Part shown: one piece after another, positions 1 to 10,083 of the stretch
Numbering within the stretch: the first letter of the stretch is position 1
Layout of the letters: the number at the start of each line of letters is the position of its first letter
Assembly: GCA_019416285.1 (NCBI GenBank)
Contig: DXXM01000012.1
Span: 13,569-77,568, forward strand
Length of the DNA: 64,000 nt
DNA from: Bacteroidales bacterium
GTDB taxonomy: Bacteria; Bacteroidota; Bacteroidia; Bacteroidales; Muribaculaceae
Direction of reading: 5' to 3'
Program-made: the position numbers and the translations under genes
Notes under the pieces: model-generated
Databases searched by the model: none
Seen by the model: the letters and a program-made list of their open reading frames with translations, nothing else
What the model was told of the DNA's origin: nothing

Positions 1-854
1 GGCTCGACTCCGGCATGTTCCCAGGCAAAGCACTTGCCCGTGCGCCAGAATCCGGTGGCTATTTCATCGAAAATCAGATATATACCGGCCTCGTCGCAGA
101 GACGGCGCGCCTGGCGGAGATATTCGGGATGGTAGAAGCGCATGCCTCCGGCCCCCTGCACGATGGGTTCGAGAATGAGGGCGGCGATTTCGTCCTTGTG
201 CTCGCGGATTATGGCGGCGAGCGACTCGATGTCGGCCGGGTTCCAGCGTCCGTCGAAGGATGTCTCCGGCGCGGGTGCGAAGAAGCGGATGGGAAGGGCG
301 GGGCCGAAAGCGCCGTGCATGCCGGTGACGGGGTCGCAGACGCTCATGGCGTTCCAGGTGTCGCCATGATAGCCGCTGCGGATGGTGACGAAATTGGTCT
401 TGTTGTGGTCGCCGGAGCGGGAGATTGCGGCCTGGACAGCCATCTTCATGGCCACCTCCACGGCCACCGAGCCTGAATCGGCATAGAAGATATTGTGCAT
501 CGAGGGGGGCGCCATCTCGAGGAGGAGGCGTCCGAGCTCTATGGCAGGTTCGTGGGTGAGGCCGCCGAACATCACATGGCTCATCCTGGAAATCTGACGC
601 TCGACGGCGGCGTTCATCGCGGGATGGTTGTAGCCGTGGATGGCACACCACCATGATGACATGCCGTCGATGAGCTCGCGTCCGTCGGCCAGCCGCAGGC
701 GCACGCCCCGGGCCGAGTCGACCTTATAGGTCGGCAGGGGATTGATGGTGGAAGTGTAAGGGTGCCAGAGGTGTTCGCGGTCAAAGCTGTCGTGAAGCAG
801 GTCGCTCTCACCTATATTATATGTGGCTTTTTGTGTTTCGGTATCAGTGAACAT
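1..854 (-). CDS. bioA: Adenosylmethionine--8-amino-7-oxononanoate aminotransferase (BioA), N-terminal 284 codons; runs off the window
   Basis: PLP-dependent aminotransferase of biotin synthesis, converting KAPA to DAPA with S-adenosylmethionine as amino donor in the cytosol. Reading the minus strand from the ATG at 854-852 gives an open frame to the window edge. The N-terminal region has the family pattern HLWHPYTS followed by [15 protein letters not shown], then [15 protein letters not shown]. Near the edge it reads [19 protein letters not shown], in which Asp263 of the DEIATGF motif is the PLP-pyridine ligand. The Schiff-base lysine and the C-terminal third lie outside the window. The full family length is about 430 residues. 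A promoter-like element sits 27-34 nt upstream of the start. The assignment is firm. Only the truncation by the window edge is unusual. Confidence 0.95.
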   Translation of the reverse strand, partial: MFTDTETQKATYNIGESDLLHDSFDREHLWHPYTSTINPLPTYKVDSARGVRLRLADGRELIDGMSSWWCAIHGYNHPAMNAAVERQISRMSHVMFGGLTHEPAIELGRLLLEMAPPSMHNIFYADSGSVAVEVAMKMAVQAAISRSGDHNKTNFVTIRSGYHGDTWNAMSVCDPVTGMHGAFGPALPIRFFAPAPETSFDGRWNPADIESLAAIIREHKDEIAALILEPIVQGAGGMRFYHPEYLRQARRLCDEAGIYLIFDEIATGFWRTGKCFAWEHAGVE

Positions 855-880
855 GGTTGAAATAATCGTAAAAGTCGGTG

Positions 881-888
881 CAAAGTTA
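881..888 (-). promoter_or_regulatory. Putative -7 promoter element of bioA
   Basis: The minus strand reads TAACTTTG, an exact match to the Bacteroidetes -7 consensus TAnnTTTG, 27 nt upstream of the bioA ATG. A TTG on the same strand at 916-914 would be a -33 element, but its 25-nt spacing is longer than the usual 19-21, so only the -7 box is convincing. Confidence 0.5.
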
Positions 889-1119
889 CATTTTTTTCGT
901 GAGATAGCGAGCGCAATGCCGCGAGGGGTTCACAGGTCTCTCCCGCGGACTCCGGACACGGCATTTTGTCGGGAGGCCCACAAACTTTTCAGTTAAAAAT
1001 ATGTTTAATAAATGAAACCGTGACTGTCAGATGCTTATCAGCGACTATTTTTTCACGTCTCGACCATTTACGGAAATCATATTATCATCAAATATCTAAA
1101 ACTTTAAGTTCTCACGATT

Positions 1120-1671
1120 ATGAAAAAGTTTTTAATCATGGCAATCATGGCCATCATGACTTTAGGTGTCTCGGCACAGGAATCAAAGTGGTATGCAGGA
1201 GGTCAGCTCACATTCGGGCGCACCACCACCCAGATCAGCGGCGTCAGCCTCAAGAGCACTCAGATAGCCGTACTTCCTGAAATCGGATATAATGTCACCG
1301 ACAACTTCGCCCTCGGCGCAATCCTCGGCGTGGACTACAAAAAGACCGGCGACAGAAAGCTCACAACTTTCCAGATCAATCCATACGCCCGCGCCACATA
1401 CTTCAAATCGAATATGGTGGACCTCTTCATTGACGGCGGCGTAGGTTTCGGCATCGGCCGTGCAAACGGACACACCGCAGTGACATATCAGATCGGTCTG
1501 CGTCCCGGTGTGGCTCTCAATCTCAGCGAGAAATTCAGCCTCGTGGCTCATGTGGGCTTCCTCGGCTATCAGGGAGGCAACCGTCCCGCAAAGCATAACG
1601 GCGCTCCCGAAAACTGGGGCCTCGACCTGAACACCAACAACCTCATGTTCGGTTTCTACTATCACTTCTGA
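1120..1671 (+). CDS. Small outer-membrane beta-barrel protein (porin-like family)
   Basis: Predicted 183-aa secreted barrel. A signal peptide (MKKFLIMAIMAIMTLGVSAQ, probable cleavage after VSA) is followed by alternating hydrophobic/polar strands typical of 8-stranded OmpX/OmpA-like barrels. The last strand ends in an aromatic (FGFYYHF), the C-terminal signal recognised by the BAM machinery. No extra periplasmic domain is visible. The start was chosen because it opens the signal peptide directly. A second barrel of the same general type follows at 1890, but each gene seems to be a separate unit because a stem-loop and a promoter lie between them. Function beyond an outer-membrane location is unknown. 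No clear TAnnTTTG promoter was found upstream. Confidence 0.8.
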   Translation: MKKFLIMAIMAIMTLGVSAQESKWYAGGQLTFGRTTTQISGVSLKSTQIAVLPEIGYNVTDNFALGAILGVDYKKTGDRKLTTFQINPYARATYFKSNMVDLFIDGGVGFGIGRANGHTAVTYQIGLRPGVALNLSEKFSLVAHVGFLGYQGGNRPAKHNGAPENWGLDLNTNNLMFGFYYHF

Positions 1672-1724
1672 TTCCGGCAACATCAGGCTATAAACGACAC
1701 AAAGAATCTATTTCTATAAGGAGC

Positions 1725-1758
1725 GAGAGAGCCATCGCCGCGCGGCGACGGCTCTCTC
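1725..1758 (+). terminator. Stem-loop after the first barrel gene
   Basis: Two 16-nt arms (1725-1740 and 1743-1758) pair with a single A.C mismatch, giving a very stable GC-rich hairpin 54 nt after the stop codon at 1671. There is no clear T-run after it, so it could act as a Rho-independent terminator of atypical form or as an mRNA 3'-end stabiliser. Confidence 0.6.
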
Positions 1759-1825
1759 TCAACATTTCTCCGCCGAAACTGCGTTTTTTGTGTGGAAATG
1801 AGTTAAGTAACTCTTAAAAATTACT

Positions 1826-1833
1826 TATATTTG
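1826..1833 (+). promoter_or_regulatory. Putative -7 promoter element of the second barrel gene
   Basis: TATATTTG matches the TAnnTTTG consensus exactly, 56 nt before the ATG at 1890. No TTTG/TTG at the correct spacing upstream is visible, so this is supported by the -7 box and its position only. Confidence 0.5.
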
Positions 1834-1889
1834 CAACTGATATAATTATCAAAAACATATTCATCACAACAAAAAACACAGTTTCTGCT

Positions 1890-2537
1890 ATGAAGAAGAT
1901 TATTACTGCAATTCTCGGCCTGGCGATGGCGCTGGGCGCATCGGCACAGGTGTCTTTCTGGGACAGCGGCAAACCCGCCGAGAAGGTGTCATTCGGAGTG
2001 CGTGCCGGCATGAATATCTCTGAAATCAACGTTGACGGAACGGATACGAAATTCGGCTTTTTCGGCGGCATCGGCACCGATTTCAACATAGTCAACAGCT
2101 TCTCCATCAACTCGGGCCTTTTCTTCACTCAGAAAGGTGGCAAGATTAAGATGCGTATGGATGTCGAGCAGCCTGTCAGCGCAAAACTCCGCATGACCGT
2201 AAACTTCATCGAAATTCCTGTCTATGCCTCTTACCGCCTGCGCTTCAACGACTCACACATGTCGCAGATTTTCTTCGGCCCATACTTCGATTTCGGAGTC
2301 TACGGCAAGGCCACGGCCGAGGTGAAGGCCGCCGGAGATAAGGAGAGCGCTTCCGAAGGACTGTTCAATGACGAGAACGGTTACCGCCGCTTCCAGTGCG
2401 GCCTCGGTATCGGCATAGCCCACACATGGAAGAGATTTTCGGTCGGACTCTCGTTTCAGGGAGGTCTGACTGACGTGGCCGACGATTTTGACGCCGAGTG
2501 GAACAATTTCAACGTCTCCATCGGCTATAATTTCTGA
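1890..2537 (+). CDS. Outer-membrane beta-barrel protein (porin family, PorT-like/OMP_b-brl_2 type)
   Basis: A 215-aa secreted protein. The N-terminus MKKIITAILGLAMALGASAQ is a cleavable signal peptide. It is followed by FGVRAGMNISEI and later FGFFGGIGTDF, the repeated glycine/aromatic strand pattern of the outer_membrane_beta-barrel family common in Bacteroidetes. The C-terminus WNNFNVSIGYNF ends in Phe, as expected for BAM-inserted barrels. It probably folds as an 8- or 10-stranded barrel with no plug. It stands alone between its own promoter element and the long leader of the nuo cluster. The precise substrate or role cannot be read from the sequence. Confidence 0.8.
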   Translation: MKKIITAILGLAMALGASAQVSFWDSGKPAEKVSFGVRAGMNISEINVDGTDTKFGFFGGIGTDFNIVNSFSINSGLFFTQKGGKIKMRMDVEQPVSAKLRMTVNFIEIPVYASYRLRFNDSHMSQIFFGPYFDFGVYGKATAEVKAAGDKESASEGLFNDENGYRRFQCGLGIGIAHTWKRFSVGLSFQGGLTDVADDFDAEWNNFNVSIGYNF

Positions 2538-2696
2538 GCCACCAATGAGGCATTTGTGACCACAGTCTGAGTGCCGCCGCAGCGCCGCTTACAGCATCTG
2601 ACGCAGGGCCTGCTCCACGGGAGTTGGCTCTGCGGTCGTTTTTTGTCGGCTATATTTCGTGTGGGAGTGTATTTTGTTTGAAAACAGAATCAGAAA

Positions 2697-2731
2697 TTTG
2701 GGCGAATTTCGGAAAAATTTCAGTATATTTG
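2697..2731 (+). promoter_or_regulatory. Promoter of the nuo-atp-nuo cluster
   Basis: TTTG (2697-2700) and TATATTTG (2724-2731) match the Bacteroidetes -33/-7 elements with a 23-nt spacer, slightly long. A transcript starting near 2738 would have a leader of about 90 nt containing a small hairpin (CGCCC 2753-2757, GGGCG 2762-2766) before the nuoA ATG. The rest of the 293-nt gap after the preceding barrel gene shows only a T-run at 2639-2644 that might end that gene; no RNA gene or ORF was recognised. Confidence 0.65.
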
Positions 2732-2830
2732 CACTGCGTTTTATGCCCCCTGCGCCCAAGCGGGCGACTGAAGGCGTCTAACTCCATGATACACAGTTTA
2801 CTGGCAACAAAAAACAGTATTTGATACAAT

Positions 2831-3199
2831 ATGATAGCATTGGCAATTCAAAATGCGACTTTGGCCGTGGTTGCGCTCCTGACAGGTGTCGCTCTCGTGG
2901 CCATAGCGTTATGGCTTGCGGGTCTTATCTCACCCCGCTCGTTTAATCCCCAGAAAGGCGAGGCCTATGAGTGCGGTATCCCGACACGAGGCGAGTCAAT
3001 GGCACAGTTCAAGGTAGGCTACTATCTTTTCGCCATCCTCTTCCTGATGTTCGATGTCGAAACCGTGTTTCTTTATCCCTGGGCAGTGCGTGTGCATGAA
3101 CTCGGGACATCCGGCCTTACAGCCATAGCGGTCTTTTTTGGAATCATAGTGCTGGGTCTCGTATATGCCTGGCGGAAAGGAGCTCTCGAATGGAAGTAA
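2831..3199 (+). CDS. nuoA: NADH-quinone oxidoreductase subunit A (NuoA)
   Basis: Membrane subunit of respiratory complex I, at the junction of the peripheral and membrane arms. It is 122 aa with three transmembrane segments (about residues 8-30, 62-82 and 90-110). It carries the conserved loop YECGIP, the NuoA/ND3 switch loop, and the acidic stretch MFDVETVFLYPWA between TM2 and TM3. Length is normal. It is the first gene of the cluster. Its last 10 nt overlap nuoB, whose ATG lies inside the nuoA stop region, suggesting translational coupling. Confidence 0.97.
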   Translation: MIALAIQNATLAVVALLTGVALVAIALWLAGLISPRSFNPQKGEAYECGIPTRGESMAQFKVGYYLFAILFLMFDVETVFLYPWAVRVHELGTSGLTAIAVFFGIIVLGLVYAWRKGALEWK

Positions 3200-3798
3200 C
3201 AACCAAAGGCATGCCCTACGAGGCGTGGAAAGACAATGAATACATCGAGCAGCTCGTGAAGCAGCTCCAGGAGAGCGGCACCAATGTGGTGGTCGGTTCT
3301 CTTGACAAACTTATCAACTGGGGGCGTTCCAACTCAATCTGGCCGCTCACCTTCGCCACCAGTTGCTGCGGCATCGAATTCGTGTCGCTCGGAGCAGCGC
3401 GCTATGACATGGCGCGATTCGGCTGGGAAGTAGCCCGCGCCTCCCCGCGTCAGGCCGACTTCATGATGGTGGCCGGAACTATCGTACACCGCATGGTTCC
3501 CGTGTTCCGCCGTCTCTACGACCAGCTGGCCGAGCCGAAATATGTGATTGCCTGCGGAAGCTGCGCAATCTCCGGCGGTCCCTTCAAGAAGAGCTACCAT
3601 GTGGCTATGGGTATCGAGGATATTGTCCCGGTCGATGTGTTTGTGCCCGGCTGTCCTCCCCGTCCCGAGGCCATGATCTACGGCATCATGCAGCTCTCGC
3701 GCAAAATCAAGGTCGAGAAGTTCTTCGGCGGCGTCAACCGTCAGGAGAAGCAGGAGGAATTCCTCAAGGCTCATCCGATTCCCGGCGTAAACGACTGA
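3190..3798 (+). CDS. nuoB: NADH-quinone oxidoreductase subunit B (NuoB)
   Basis: Peripheral-arm subunit that holds the terminal [4Fe-4S] cluster N2 and passes electrons to quinone. At 202 aa it has the expected cluster ligands: the adjacent pair Cys59-Cys60 in ATSCCGIEF, Cys125 in ACGSCAIS and Cys155 in PGCPPRPE. The start at 3190 overlaps nuoA by 10 nt and leaves a short N-terminal helix before WGRSNSIWPL, which is normal for the family. All four ligands are present, so the subunit should be functional even though the NADH-oxidising subunits are not encoded in this cluster. Confidence 0.97.
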   Translation: MEVTTKGMPYEAWKDNEYIEQLVKQLQESGTNVVVGSLDKLINWGRSNSIWPLTFATSCCGIEFVSLGAARYDMARFGWEVARASPRQADFMMVAGTIVHRMVPVFRRLYDQLAEPKYVIACGSCAISGGPFKKSYHVAMGIEDIVPVDVFVPGCPPRPEAMIYGIMQLSRKIKVEKFFGGVNRQEKQEEFLKAHPIPGVND

Positions 3799-3885
3799 AA
3801 CGCCGCCTCCGGCACGACCGGGATTATCACCCCTCACCATCATTATCACAATAAAGAATAACGTTCATACACCTTATTATATATT

Positions 3886-5520
3886 ATGTCCAACATCCGG
3901 GAAAAGATTTCAACCGTGTTGCCTGACGCCGTCATCGAAGATGGCGATATCATGCAGGTGACTGTCCCCGACGCAAAGTGGCATGACTTCGCCAAGACCC
4001 TCCGCGACGACAGCGAGCTCGCATTTGACTTCCTTGTGACCATTGTCGGTATGGACTGGAAGGAAAACGGCATGGGCTGTATCTATTATCTCGCATCGAC
4101 CCGCCACAACGAGCGCATATCCGTGAAAGTTATGGCCACAGGTGACCGCGAGCGTCCGTTTATCCACTCCATCCACGACCTCTGGGCCATCGCAACGGTG
4201 TTCGAGCGCGAGGTCTACGACTTCTTCGGTATAATCTTCATCAACAATCCCGATATGCGCCGCCTCTTCCTCAATCTCGACTGGAAGGGATTCCCGCTGC
4301 GCAAGGACTACAATGAGGACCCCGACATCAACCCCGTGTCGATTGAAAACGAGCGTCAGACCGACTTCACCGACGTCTGGACCGAAACCCCCGACGGCAA
4401 AATCGAGAAGCATGAACGCCGCATATTCCAGCCCGACGACTTCGTGGTCAACATCGGCCCGCAGCACCCCGCAACCCACGGTGTGCTCCGCTTCCGCACC
4501 GCGGTCGACGGCGAGATTATCAAGAAAATCGACATCTATCTCGGCTATATCCACCGCGGCGTGGAGAAAATCTGCGAGAAGGACACCTATCCGCAGACCC
4601 TCCACTTTATGGACCGTCTCGACTACTTCTCGGCACATCCCTATCACCACTGCCTCTGCATGCTCATCGAGGAGGCCGCCGGCATACAGATTTCACGCCG
4701 CGCCCAGGTGATCCGTGTGCTCATGGACGAGCTCTCGCGCATCGCCTCACACTGTCTCTTCATCGGCACATACTGCATGGACCTCGGTGCGACTACCATG
4801 CTCTTCTACACCCTGCGTGTCCGCGAGCAGATTCTCGACATCATGGAGAGAACATGCGGCGCTCGCATGACCTTCAACTACGACTGCATCGGCGGAGTGA
4901 TGCAGGATCTCCATCCCGACTTCGTGAAGGATGTGCATGCCCTGCTCGACGTGCTCCCCGCCAATATCAAGGAATACAACAAGATTTTCACCGGCAACGT
5001 AATCGCCAAAAACCGTATGGAGAACGTCGGAGTCCTCACCCGCGAGGATGCCATCTCCTGGTCGGTCACCGGACCCAACGGCCGCGGTTCAGGCTGGGCC
5101 TGCGACGTGCGCAAGTGTGTGCCCTACAGCATCTATCCCGAGCTTGAGTTCGACGAAATCGTCCGCGAGGAAGGCGACTCGATGGCCCGCTTCAAGGTGC
5201 GCATGGACGAGATGGTGCAGAGCGCGCGCATAATCGCCCAGCTCATCGACAACATTCCCGAAGGCGACTACTGCGTGAAGGTGCCCAAGGTGCTCAAACT
5301 CCCCGTAGGCCACTGGTTCAAGATGGTGGAGGGGTGTCGCGGCACATTCGGCATCTATCTCGAGAGCGACGGTTCGACAATGCCTTACCGTCTGAAAATC
5401 GCTCCTCCCTGTCTGCCCGCCGCAGCTGTGGTCGACCACATCACCGACGGCCAGAAGATTGCCGACCTTATCACAATCGGCGGTTCGCTTGACTACATTG
5501 TCCCCGACATCGACCGTTAA
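3886..5520 (+). CDS. nuoCD: NADH-quinone oxidoreductase subunits C and D fused (NuoCD)
   Basis: A 544-aa fusion of two peripheral-arm subunits. Residues 1 to about 150 match NuoC (the 30-kDa subunit; WAIATVFEREVYDFFGI and FPLRKDY are characteristic). A linker leads to NuoD (49-kDa subunit) from about residue 185, marked by the quinone-site segment NIGPQHPATHGVLRF, then GYIHRGVEKICE and RLDYFSAHPYHH. The C-terminus ends in GSLDYIVPDIDR, the standard end of NuoD. The fusion is usual in Bacteroidetes and enterobacteria. It lies 87 nt after nuoB and 92 nt before nuoH, all on the plus strand, as part of one probable transcript. Confidence 0.97.
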   Translation: MSNIREKISTVLPDAVIEDGDIMQVTVPDAKWHDFAKTLRDDSELAFDFLVTIVGMDWKENGMGCIYYLASTRHNERISVKVMATGDRERPFIHSIHDLWAIATVFEREVYDFFGIIFINNPDMRRLFLNLDWKGFPLRKDYNEDPDINPVSIENERQTDFTDVWTETPDGKIEKHERRIFQPDDFVVNIGPQHPATHGVLRFRTAVDGEIIKKIDIYLGYIHRGVEKICEKDTYPQTLHFMDRLDYFSAHPYHHCLCMLIEEAAGIQISRRAQVIRVLMDELSRIASHCLFIGTYCMDLGATTMLFYTLRVREQILDIMERTCGARMTFNYDCIGGVMQDLHPDFVKDVHALLDVLPANIKEYNKIFTGNVIAKNRMENVGVLTREDAISWSVTGPNGRGSGWACDVRKCVPYSIYPELEFDEIVREEGDSMARFKVRMDEMVQSARIIAQLIDNIPEGDYCVKVPKVLKLPVGHWFKMVEGCRGTFGIYLESDGSTMPYRLKIAPPCLPAAAVVDHITDGQKIADLITIGGSLDYIVPDIDR

Positions 5521-5612
5521 GCCCCCCGATTCCCCCATACCAATCCCTGCAATGGATTATTTCCCAGAGTGAACTAACACAGAGAGAATAAAAAGTAATT
5601 TCAATAGACATT

Positions 5613-6689
5613 ATGCAAGACCTATCAGTCGGAACCGCATGGCTTCACTCCTTCCTCACTGACTATATCCCCGAATGGGCGGCAGTCACTCTCGAGTGTC
5701 TGCTCGTCGGAGTTGGCCTGATGCTGCTTTACGCAGTGCTCGCGCTGTTCTATATCCTCTTCGAGCGCAAGGTGTGTGCCTATTTCCAGTGTCGTCTCGG
5801 CCCGAACCGCGTCGGCCCCTGGGGATTGCTGCAGAGTATCGCCGACATGTTCAAGATTCTTATCAAGGAGCTTATCTCGCTCAACCATGTCGACAAATTC
5901 CTCTTCGCCCTCGCTCCCTATCTCGTGATTATCGCCTCCATGCTCGCCTTCGCGGTGCTTCCCTGGGGCAATGGTTTGCAGATTATCGACTTCAATGTCG
6001 GCATCTTCTTCCTGCTCGCCGTCTCCTCCATCGGAGTGCTCGGTATCCTTCTGGCAGGATGGTCGTCAAACAATAAGTTCACACTCATAGGCGCCCTCCG
6101 TTCAGGCGCGCAGATGGTCAGCTATGAACTTTCGATGGGCCTCTGCGTTGTAACAATGGTCGTGATGGCCGGCACAATGTCGGTAGGCGGCATCGTTGAA
6201 GCGCAGAATCATCTCTGGTTCATCTTCTCGGGCCACATTCCGGCAATCATCGCTTTCGTGATTTTCATGATTGCAGGCACTGCCGAGACCAACCGCGGCC
6301 CGTTTGACCTTCCTGAAGCCGAGAGCGAGCTGACGGCAGGTTACCACACGGAGTATTCCGGTATCCACTTCGGATTCTTCTACCTCGCCGAATATCTTAA
6401 CCTCTTCATCGTGTCGGGTGTGGCCGCCCTCCTTTTCTTCGGCGGCTGGATGCCTCTCCACATTCCCGGCTGGGACGGCTTCAACGCCATCATGGACTTC
6501 ATTCCCTCGGTGGTATGGTTCATCGGCAAGGCGATTGTCCTCTCATTTATCATCATCTGGTTCAAGTGGACCTTCCCCCGTCTGCGTATCGACCAGCTTC
6601 TCTCGCTGGAATGGAAATATCTTCTCCCCATCAACCTCTTCAACCTCGTGCTCATGGTCATCGTGGTGACTTTCGGGCTCTATCTCTAA
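5613..6689 (+). CDS. nuoH: NADH-quinone oxidoreductase subunit H (NuoH)
   Basis: Membrane subunit forming the quinone chamber with NuoB and NuoD. It is 358 aa with about eight membrane helices. Family motifs include [24 protein letters not shown] split over the first loop, [11 protein letters not shown], the acidic E-channel loop [21 protein letters not shown] and YHTEYSG. The basic segment [12 protein letters not shown] near the end is also characteristic. NuoG would normally precede NuoH, but here NuoCD does. The next gene downstream is atpD, so this is the left edge of the break where the ATP synthase genes sit. The 83-nt gap to atpD holds no convincing promoter (only TAAATTTC, one mismatch from consensus). 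Confidence 0.97.
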   Translation: MQDLSVGTAWLHSFLTDYIPEWAAVTLECLLVGVGLMLLYAVLALFYILFERKVCAYFQCRLGPNRVGPWGLLQSIADMFKILIKELISLNHVDKFLFALAPYLVIIASMLAFAVLPWGNGLQIIDFNVGIFFLLAVSSIGVLGILLAGWSSNNKFTLIGALRSGAQMVSYELSMGLCVVTMVVMAGTMSVGGIVEAQNHLWFIFSGHIPAIIAFVIFMIAGTAETNRGPFDLPEAESELTAGYHTEYSGIHFGFFYLAEYLNLFIVSGVAALLFFGGWMPLHIPGWDGFNAIMDFIPSVVWFIGKAIVLSFIIIWFKWTFPRLRIDQLLSLEWKYLLPINLFNLVLMVIVVTFGLYL

Positions 6690-6766
6690 AATAAATTTCC
6701 TCAAACTCTAACCCCCATACCACGCAGCTCTGACCTCCCGGGCCGGCTGCATGTCTAAAAACCTAA

Positions 6767-8278
<1,512 letters not shown>

Positions 8279-8344
8279 ATTCCGGCGCCATCCGTCAGGA
8301 AGTAAGTTTTCTAAAATTCTCTCACACTCATCAGCAGACAAAGC

Positions 8345-8581
8345 ATGATACTCAAAGTCATATCGGCCCAGGACATCGTCTTTCAGGGTGAAGTCAAAGT
8401 GGTGCACCTCCCGGGTGCCATGGGCGCTTTCACCGTATTGCCGGGCCACGCATCCCTGATTTCAACCCTTACGCCCGGCGATATCCGCTACACGGATGCT
8501 GCCGGCGAGGAACACAGAATCTCGGTGGCCGGCGGTATCGTCGACGTTGACTCAAATATCGTATCGGTCTGCATTTATTAA
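8345..8581 (+). CDS. atpC: F1Fo ATP synthase subunit epsilon, short form (AtpC)
   Basis: Central-stalk subunit. Only 78 aa, compared with about 130-140 in E. coli. The visible part is the N-terminal beta-sandwich (ISAQDIVFQGEV, LPGAMGAFTVLPGHA, VAGGIVDV). The C-terminal pair of helices, which inhibits ATP hydrolysis in the bacterial enzymes, is missing. The frame closes at TAA at 8579-8581, 13 nt before the atpB ATG, and the following frame is clearly AtpB, so this looks like a naturally short protein and not a frameshift. Short epsilon subunits also occur elsewhere in Bacteroidetes. Consequence (inference): the enzyme lacks epsilon-type auto-inhibition. Confidence 0.92.
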   Translation: MILKVISAQDIVFQGEVKVVHLPGAMGAFTVLPGHASLISTLTPGDIRYTDAAGEEHRISVAGGIVDVDSNIVSVCIY

Positions 8582-8594
8582 CCCCACGGTGACG

Positions 8595-9773
8595 ATGAAA
8601 AGAAATATAATCACAGCGATAGTCCTGGCCATCATGTCGTTGGCCCTTCCCATGAGAGTGGCGGCAGCAGCGGAGGAAGCTCCGCTCGACTCTCTCGTCG
8701 AGAAGGACGCCAAGATTGACGCGCAGGGCATCATCTTCGACCACCTCGGCGACCGCTACGGCTGGGAGGTGCCTTTCAATCACCACAAATCGATTCCCCT
8801 TCCGGTGATTGTGTGGGGTTCCGACGGTCTGCATGTATTCTTGTCCTCGCGCATCGAACACGGCAAAGTCTACCGCGACGGCAACACCGAATTTAAGGTG
8901 GCCGGAGCCGACAGCCCCCATAAGGGTAAAGTGGTCGAGATTGTCAACGGTCAGGAAATCAAGCCTGTCATCGACATCTCGATTACCAAAAACGTCTGCG
9001 GCGTGTTCATCGCCGTGCTCCTGGTAATCTGGTGTATCCTCGATGTGGCCCGTTGGCACAAGGCGCAGGGCATGAAGGCTCCCCGCAGGATGACCGGCGC
9101 AATCGAGTTTGTGATACTTTTCATCTACGACGGTGTCATAAAGCCCACCCTCAAGGAGAAGGCTCCGCGCTTCGCCCCCTATCTGCTGACGGTGTTCTTC
9201 TTCATCCTCGTGATGAACCTGCTCGGCCTCATCGTGATATTCCCCGGCGGCGCCAACCTGACGGGCAACATCGCAGTGACCCTCGTGCTCGCGCTCCTTA
9301 CCTTCTTCATCACAAACCTCTGCGCGACTAAACACTACTGGAAGGAAATCTTCAACCCCGACGTACCCTGGTGGCTCAAATGGCCGATTCCGATTATGCC
9401 CGTCATCGAGCTTTTCGGTATCTTCACCAAGCCCGCGGCCCTCACCGTCCGTCTCTTCGCCAACATGATGGGCGGCCACATGATTGTGATTGTGCTCACG
9501 CTCCTCATCTTCATCTTCGCGGCGATGGGACCGGCCGTCACCGGCGCCACTGCGGTGGTCAGCATAATCTTCTCGGTGTTCATGCTCCTGATTGACGTGC
9601 TCGTCAGCTTCATCCAGGCCTACGTGTTCACCATGCTCTCCACTCTCTTCATCGCTCTCGGCCAGGAAGAGGGCCACGGCGAACACAAGAAGGACAAGGA
9701 CTCCAAGGATGCTCCCGCCGAGCTCCACGCCGCTCCCGCTCCCGCTCAGAAAACAACAACCAACCCAGCATAA
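8595..9773 (+). CDS. atpB: F1Fo ATP synthase subunit a with N-terminal signal-like extension (AtpB)
   Basis: Membrane stator subunit of Fo that forms the ion half-channels against the c-ring. The start at 8595 is preferred. A longer frame begins at 8496, but that would overlap atpC by 86 nt, while MKRNIITAIVLAIMSLALPM opens a signal-peptide-like helix. This gives 392 aa. The first about 130 residues are an extra soluble domain typical of Bacteroidetes. The conserved Fo core follows, with the essential arginine in ALTVRLFANMMGGH. The C-terminus is a charged then Ala/Pro-rich tail (from about residue 355). No atpI gene lies nearby. Co-directional and tightly packed with atpC and atpE. Confidence 0.95.
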   Translation: MKRNIITAIVLAIMSLALPMRVAAAAEEAPLDSLVEKDAKIDAQGIIFDHLGDRYGWEVPFNHHKSIPLPVIVWGSDGLHVFLSSRIEHGKVYRDGNTEFKVAGADSPHKGKVVEIVNGQEIKPVIDISITKNVCGVFIAVLLVIWCILDVARWHKAQGMKAPRRMTGAIEFVILFIYDGVIKPTLKEKAPRFAPYLLTVFFFILVMNLLGLIVIFPGGANLTGNIAVTLVLALLTFFITNLCATKHYWKEIFNPDVPWWLKWPIPIMPVIELFGIFTKPAALTVRLFANMMGGHMIVIVLTLLIFIFAAMGPAVTGATAVVSIIFSVFMLLIDVLVSFIQAYVFTMLSTLFIALGQEEGHGEHKKDKDSKDAPAELHAAPAPAQKTTTNPA

Positions 9774-9811
9774 ACTAAAAAAATACATAAACCCTTTAAT
9801 CTCCCACAATT

Positions 9812-10060
9812 ATGTTAGCAATGATTTTAGCAGCTATCGAAGGAACCCTCGGCATCGGTGTATGTATCGGTGCAGCAATCGCAGCAATTGGCGCCGGTAT
9901 CGGCATCGGTAAAATCGGTGGCTCGGCCATGGAAGCTATCGCACGTCAGCCCGAATCCACCGGCGACATCCGCAGTAACATGATCGTAATCGCCGCCCTT
10001 ATCGAAGGTGTGGCCCTCTTTGCTGTAATCGTTTGTATCCTCGCAATGTTTGTGGGCTAA
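9812..10060 (+). CDS. atpE: F1Fo ATP synthase subunit c (AtpE)
   Basis: Ring-forming proteolipid of 82 aa with two membrane helices joined by the polar loop ARQPE (residues 44-48). The ion-binding carboxylate is Glu65 in AALIEGVALF. The ligands that define sodium-type rings, a Gln in helix 1 and Ser/Thr after the Glu, are replaced by Ile32 and Gly66. The ring is therefore predicted to carry protons. The first helix has the glycine ladder (GAGIGIGKIGG) needed for tight packing. The gene has the usual position between atpB and atpF. Confidence 0.96.
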   Translation: MLAMILAAIEGTLGIGVCIGAAIAAIGAGIGIGKIGGSAMEAIARQPESTGDIRSNMIVIAALIEGVALFAVIVCILAMFVG

Positions 10061-10083
10061 TCCAAACTTCAATTTTTTGAAAG

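Noticed and set aside
8469..9809. Long minus-strand open frame (446 codons) opposite atpB/atpC
   Set aside because: It is antisense to certain ATP synthase genes and encodes a His/Glu/Asp-rich, low-complexity sequence typical of reverse frames of GC-rich Bacteroidales genes; no fold or start context.
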